Under the pieces are notes generated by a model, which had not been told where the DNA came from, did not search any database, and saw only the letters and a list, made by a program, of their open reading frames with translations. This document shows, one piece after another, positions 62,001-64,000 of a stretch of DNA of 64,000 bases. The first letter of the stretch is position 1. Every line of letters begins with the position of its first letter. This stretch comes from Microbulbifer elongatus (lineage in GTDB: Bacteria; Pseudomonadota; Gammaproteobacteria; Pseudomonadales; Cellvibrionaceae): positions 372,001 to 436,000 of the forward strand of contig NZ_CP088953.1 in NCBI RefSeq assembly GCF_021165935.1, read 5' to 3'. The translations under genes were made by a program, and so were the position numbers.

Positions 62001-64000
62001 GTTCCACTGTCCACATCGAAGAAATAGCTATTACTATCACCGACAACGTTTCCTGAACCACCAACAAATACACCGACATTCTCAACAGTGAGACTTCCCC
62101 CGTGGGTAACGCTGGCCAGGTTTTCTGCCAGTTCCCAGTCCCCACCGGCAGCACTGTTAAAACTGTCGGAGCCACCGTTGCCGTCCAGGTTCGCTACACC
62201 GAGAAAGTTAAACCCGTCGTAAGTGTCGACGGTCAGGGTGTTTCCGGCAGCCAGGTCGAAAATTTCCTGGCCTGTGGTGCCGGTCAATGTTTCGGTCGTG
62301 ATCTCGGTGATTCCGGTAATGACTAGACCACCGGCGTCCAGCTGGCCGGTGATGTCGGTCAGACCGATGCCCCCACTGAAGGCGCTGGCGTTAATAGCAT
62401 CCTTGCCCCCAAGACCATTCACCGTATCGAGGTTTTCAAAAATCACTCCACTGTATTCGATATTCCCAGAGCCATTTAGGAAGAACACATCGTCGTCAAT
62501 ACCATCAGTTCCATTATTCCCAAAGAGTGTGACCCCTTCACCGACCACCACACCATCAGCATTTGTGATCGTTGCAACACTCGTTAACGAGTCACTTTTA
62601 AGCTTTGTTTCACCACCGCTCGATTCAATTACTGAAAATGAGGAGATTCCACTGACATCAAAGTGATGATTACCACCGGCGTTAGCTATCGTGAATGGAT
62701 TTACAGACTGTATATTCCCGATAATACTAACCGTTGGAAGGTCCAGCTCTTCGGCTCCCTCCACACCCACTCCCAACGAGAAATCGTTGACACTAACAGC
62801 TCCGTTATTAGTAAAACCACTAGCAGCTACTATGTTCAAGGTGCCGTTACTAGCTGTTACTGTTTGCCCCGTGGCCAGCTCCACAGTGCCTTCGGATACG
62901 AGATTAAGAGACGAAGACTCGGTCCATTCGAGACCTTGCTCGACAGTAAGTGGCTCTGCATTCGCATCAATGGTCAACGTTGCGTTAGCGGCCAATGCGT
63001 CGGCGACTGCGGTGGAGCTGATACAGTTATCCGCGCAGTCAACACCATCTAGCTCCAGGGATTGGGCAGTAACTTTCCATTCGCCACCAGCTGCCGCATC
63101 TATGTCATCGGTAACCACGGACACATCCGATGCACCTGCGATGGCATCTTCGGAAGTGGTTGTAACGACACCACCGCTACTAAGCACGCCATTCCCAGTA
63201 GCACTGATGCTGCCAGCAAGGGTAAGGCTCTGGGAGGCAGAGACAGTAATATCGCCACCATCCGCCACCGTATCAATTACTGTATCGGGGTCTGTATCGG
63301 TGTTTGTGTAGGTACTGGCATCCGCAATCAGCTCACTATCCGTACCCAGCACAACATCCTTGGCCGTAACGTCAATTGATCCTGCCACGGCATTCTCAAT
63401 CTCACCGTTGCTGACATTCAGGGTTCCATCATTTTCAATCTTTGCCGTGCCCGCCCCATAGGCACCCAGAGTGATCGTGCCTCCGGAGGTGTCAATTCCC
63501 GTTGCCAGAACATCACCGGTGTTATTCACAGCTGCGCTGTAGATACTATCAGCTGCGCCAGCCTTCATTACTACCTGTACAGCATCCACCGTGCCGGAAT
63601 TCAGAATCTCGTAAGCGGCATCAAACTCATCATCAAGAGCCTCTTTCTCTACTTCTACACCGATCAGCCCATCGCCACCCAGGCTCAGCGTGACGCGGCC
63701 GCCCGTATGAATATTGATATTACCGCCCACCAACTCGCCCTGATCTTGTGCGGTAGACAACAGACCTGAGTTCTTCACGCTCTCACCAATGAGTGTGATA
63801 CCCCGACCGGCCCTGATCACACTGCCAGCTTCAACGGTTACTGATCTGGACTCGCCATCTTCACTGGATATACTCGATGGATCTATTAAGTTGAAAGCAA
63901 AATCGCCAGAGCCACTGTCAATATCGCCTTCCATAGCCGCGGCCGTCAGTGCAGCCACATTAACAGAAGCCCCCTGTCCGAACAGAACGCCCCTGGGATT
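53066..64000 (-). CDS. Giant two-partner-secretion exoprotein with FHA N-domain and beta-strand repeats (5' end outside)
   Basis: At least 3,644 codons; the frame stays open to the window edge. Its first visible residues NPRGVLFGQGASVNVAAL are the signature of the TPS (filamentous hemagglutinin N-terminal) domain, so the start and signal peptide lie a little beyond the edge. The rest is dominated by 60-75-residue modules with recurring LTGTTGDDAFTL, NGITFDGFENF and VDAGTGADDV strings, rich in Gly, Asp, Ser and Thr and nearly free of Cys, predicting a long beta-helix. A TPS partner (TpsB) is not in the window. The C-terminal 250 residues are different: LRSSGGDIDVSIVESDD, then an acidic stretch (DDEEEREESAKVE) and LPMAVGGR. 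It would be exported to the surface and act in adhesion or aggregation; ligand unknown. Confidence 0.85.
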   Translation of the reverse strand, partial: NPRGVLFGQGASVNVAALTAAAMEGDIDSGSGDFAFNLIDPSSISSEDGESRSVTVEAGSVIRAGRGITLIGESVKNSGLLSTAQDQGELVGGNINIHTGGRVTLSLGGDGLIGVEVEKEALDDEFDAAYEILNSGTVDAVQVVMKAGAADSIYSAAVNNTGDVLATGIDTSGGTITLGAYGAGTAKIENDGTLNVSNGEIENAVAGSIDVTAKDVVLGTDSELIADASTYTNTDTDPDTVIDTVADGGDITVSASQSLTLAGSISATGNGVLSSGGVVTTTSEDAIAGASDVSVVTDDIDAAAGGEWKVTAQSLELDGVDCADNCISSTAVADALAANATLTIDANAEPLTVEQGLEWTESSSLNLVSEGTVELATGQTVTASNGTLNIVAASGFTNNGAVSVNDFSLGVGVEGAEELDLPTVSIIGNIQSVNPFTIANAGGNHHFDVSGISSFSVIESSGGETKLKSDSLTSVATITNADGVVVGEGVTLFGNNGTDGIDDDVFFLNGSGNIEYSGVIFENLDTVNGLGGKDAINASAFSGGIGLTDITGQLDAGGLVITGITEITTETLTGTTGQEIFDLAAGNTLTVDTYDGFNFLGVANLDGNGGSDSFNSAAGGDWELAENLASVTHGGSLTVENVGVFVGGSGNVVGDSNSYFFDVDSGTSVTVANNAEFDGTQLIFSGINKVESSGQLNALDLSEVYLKKDDGDVAADVFVDTASNDSGIKFFGLSGVKVAQIDTRQAGGIALSVTGNGVAEFTDINLEASSLTDVIGASGNKLYSTGDWTVIDDGGNNNGIDFTGIWEVTSGGADLTAEKNAKNNFSISSGGYVGIHGMLFKDLAKVSPGAGSSSSHLSASDYEYGVVIGVDNDSVALLTDAAASTGTVFYGLSTVTTDVLSARNAVGTAIFTIKNDGSKGDYFDVSTSNIEFYALKTVQGTENGTEVIGWDDSWTLNRSEQGELFFSSGSGVDVYDFDTINTDRGTLDFNIGERFTLESDGDVFVANTTFSDLAFLQRGSGFVVGTAGNPSLDASAYSNGLVLTDTELEVVAGTLEMSDISSITANKLTASTTAETQHDFVIGSSAGSQTVTVNGMVFDALGEVISDGNDSFSENASGLAVLYLDDASGSGIYSHLAGAEDEPDFSVSSGILFSDFASTSVASVNTNGQSVSLDINSSNNADLASDAFTFTGLSTIAGSGNDQVTGGGIWTLGADHVRNSLIDFTGAWEVVASGGQLKGSTAQEVFTLRSDGTLTVSGYTGFEFSDLTSVTKGASSDSVSSASGINWALLDADSVESSNGITFDGFENFNTTAATLTGTTGDNAFTLTGSADDGATVSYGIMAFTGLASVAGNGSTYDGVTNPGVAGDQLDASNYSDALALTGTDGELQVAGTLTFKGLNSAILDQLTATDSADVFEASGSGALTAAAINLSGLSRVNGGGGNDKLVAQDTPTMEGGYVRSSGIDFYGLRVIDANETATLNATNNNDIIAFDDLGKLTVNGIAIENVTTIDARGGTDDRVTGMSGQNWQLLSGTSAKNNGITFLNAETLAAVSGGLLGTTGADRFKLNTDDSIDFGSMTIFGMTSLNGNGDADSLDASAFGAGISLTTTTGELEAGELTITGITDITTGKLTGTTDKEVFDLATGNILTVDTYTGFIFRGVANLDGNGGSDSFNSAAGGDWQLAENLASVTLDRESDSDLTITGVDVFTGGAGVIKGHSSGHDFVVTADSAVTVDGTHQFSGISSVDAGTGADDVEAIAGVTLAGTDGAFKSSAIDFTGIDSATASTLQGSTNAEVYTLQGSGALEVADIDFIGVSSVDAGTGVDQSDRVDSRGGQGFTLYADASVLHDGITFSNVEHFTAPNDANLNASAFGAGLVLTGSAREVTAGSITFSGLTSANTASLTGSGGSDVFTLASGSVSAQQIQFNGVTSVTAGSTDNSVDSAGGINWALLDADSVKSSNGITFDVFENFNTTAATLTGTTGDDAFTLTGSADDGATVSYKNMAFTGLVGVVGNGSTYDAVSNPGVAGDQLDASGYSDALALTGTDGELQVAGTLTFEGLNSAILEQLTATDSADVFEASGSGTLTAAGINLSGLSRVNGGGGNDKLVAQDTPTMEGGYVRSSGIDFYGLGVIDANETATLNATNNNDIIAFDDLGKLTVNGIAIENVTTIDARGGTDDRVTGMSGQNWQLLSGTSAKNNGITFLNAETLAAVSGGLLGTTGADRFKLNTDDSIDFGSMTIFGMTSLNGNGDADSLDASAFGAGISLTTTTGELEAGELTITGITDITTGKLTGTTDKEVFDLATGNILTVDTYTGFIFRGVANLDGNGGSDSFNSAAGGDWQLAENLASVTLDRESDSDLTITGVDVFTGGAGVIKGHSSGHDFVVTADSAVTVDGTHQFSGISSVDAGTGADDVEAIAGVTLAGTDGAFKSSAIDFTGIDSATASTLQGSTNAEVYTLQGSGAVEVADIDFIGVSSVDAGTGVDQSDRVDSRGGQGFTLYADASVLHDGITFSNVEHFTAPNDANLNASAFGAGLVLTGSAREVTAGSITFSGLTSANTASLTGSTQSEVFTLTSDSITARLIEFDGVTSVTAGGTGNSVDSASGINWALLDADSVESSNGITFDGFESFNTTAATLTGTTGDDAFTLTGSADDGATVSYESMAFTGLASVVGNGSTYDAVTNPGVAGDQLDASGYSDALALTGTDGELQVAGTLTFAALSSAVLAELDGSAGDETFEVTGAGAITVADLNLTGLNRVNGNDGTNTLRSAGTIDLNETNDFVFAEGIEFYDIKQLDVGAVGATDDSDEIWFNADGNVIVNGFEIVSESTQIDGKGGVDTVTGFDGADWTIVGGSSAENNGITFLNVEILNALSGGVFGTDGVDAFVLNSADSISVGGLTINDMTFVDGVSADNSLDASAYNGGLTLSDTAGEVFAGSLSLKGIKQATTDTLTGSAGADSFALASDGSIEVAGIAFQGVTKLAGGAEGDSLSSSIGADWQLAEEVASLQHGDLLISGIERFAGGSGRIVGNDSGHTFAVIDNGALTVDGIQFSNVTAVDGGIGSDDVTAISSVQLAGVDGAFTSSEMAFTGIESVSASELVGSATTERFVLSDGGITVAGMGFSGVESVDAGGGTDVVTGNDVLWRSLERDAALVEGAAVATVDSLTVLFENLEEVEATGAYTGPSFGTEYLMTGPQNLQIGGVNFAGVDSIAAGSGSDTLLGFDADMSWTLGNSGGSVSDAQASVSFSGFEQIVAGGGNDSFQLDGGSLASLDTGAGDDTVIMGGTLLDSLLLGAGDDVLQITAGSQPAQLAGGSGSDQLVMQLATQQQWQIRGNSEAQHQLGEFAFTGFESLQDTAGGLDLVSSQQMDFTNIGGTAGIEFNGGDMTLGYGGAGDVILVSTTAETIGGFLKAGGADLTLAGDLNIESDLESLSLRSSGGDIDVSIVESDDLVIGKLDVGRGNLSLASANFGLLTAESFRDTHITAGSAVIGTEQQRWGNIGTVINPLRFNVTESVGIVALFYYEPAFEGYMPIFTAIGNKGVSIASAETTQGLKTAVQNPVDDIAQLDPGIFSEVAPYSLGIDALNLPEVQLRGGELRPLGESEDDEEEREESAKVEDGAVERGVLESAMLEPLPMAVGGR
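55842..60160 (-). repeat. 1,986-bp tandem repeat (two full units and a partial third)
   Basis: Units 55842-57827 and 57828-59813, then a partial copy 59814-60160. The period is exactly 662 codons, so the reading frame is kept. Stretches such as 56637-57059 and 58623-59045 have the same sequence. The window part 57060-57440 versus 59046-59426 is the same up to one base. Differences concentrate near 56290 and 57780. Confidence 0.9.

Overview
The window looks like chromosome from a marine gammaproteobacterium of the Cellvibrionales type, most like Microbulbifer. This is inferred from gene content: rpsF-rpsR-membrane protein-rplI-dnaB in the Pseudomonas-like order, a DUF3094 protein, rlmB-rnr, ppc between two tRNA-Leu genes, large secreted repeat proteins, a TonB receptor, and a PsrA-type operator before an acyl-CoA dehydrogenase. 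Most of the DNA is GC-rich; the RHS toxin tip and its downstream partner look more AT-rich.

Layout. 0-5 kb: end of a methyltransferase gene, a maltose-type acetyltransferase, a YaeR-like VOC protein, a secreted HExxH metalloprotease and a secreted S15/CocE-type hydrolase. 5-19 kb: an accessory island read on the minus strand. It holds an 'Ig-like plus PQQ propeller' secreted protein, a 3,424-codon SpvB/TcdB/RHS polymorphic toxin ending in a HEAAH metalloprotease-like tip, and a small signal-peptide protein overlapping the toxin gene. The toxin frame is cut by one in-frame TAG, and the partner frame by one TAA inside its signal peptide. A decayed RAYT (REP-associated tyrosine transposase) gene lies beyond. 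19-24 kb: an M1-family lipoprotein aminopeptidase and a TPR-sulfotransferase. 24-31 kb: a probable uptake and catabolism module (TonB receptor, nitrilase-fold amidase, MFS carrier, MocR regulator) with CTGGAC-type boxes at two promoters. 31-38.5 kb: HdeD, a LytS/LytTR two-component pair, an EVE protein, DUF3094, acyl-CoA dehydrogenase, bioD and an L,D-transpeptidase. 38.5-53 kb: core genes dnaB, rplI, rpsR, rpsF, rlmB, rnr, tRNA-Leu, ppc, tRNA-Leu, plus a TPR/beta-barrel outer-membrane protein with a coiled-coil partner. 53-64 kb: the 3' part of a giant two-partner-secretion exoprotein (at least 3,644 residues), which carries a near-identical 1,986-bp tandem repeat.

Points most worth a second look: the RHS toxin and partner that are each broken by a single nonsense codon; the novel-looking tip and partner; intergenic elements with nested hairpins that share an ATGGAT loop; the MocR protein with an extra C-terminal beta-rich domain; and the large tandem duplication in the giant exoprotein. 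All functions are read from sequence motifs and remembered family features; no database search was run.
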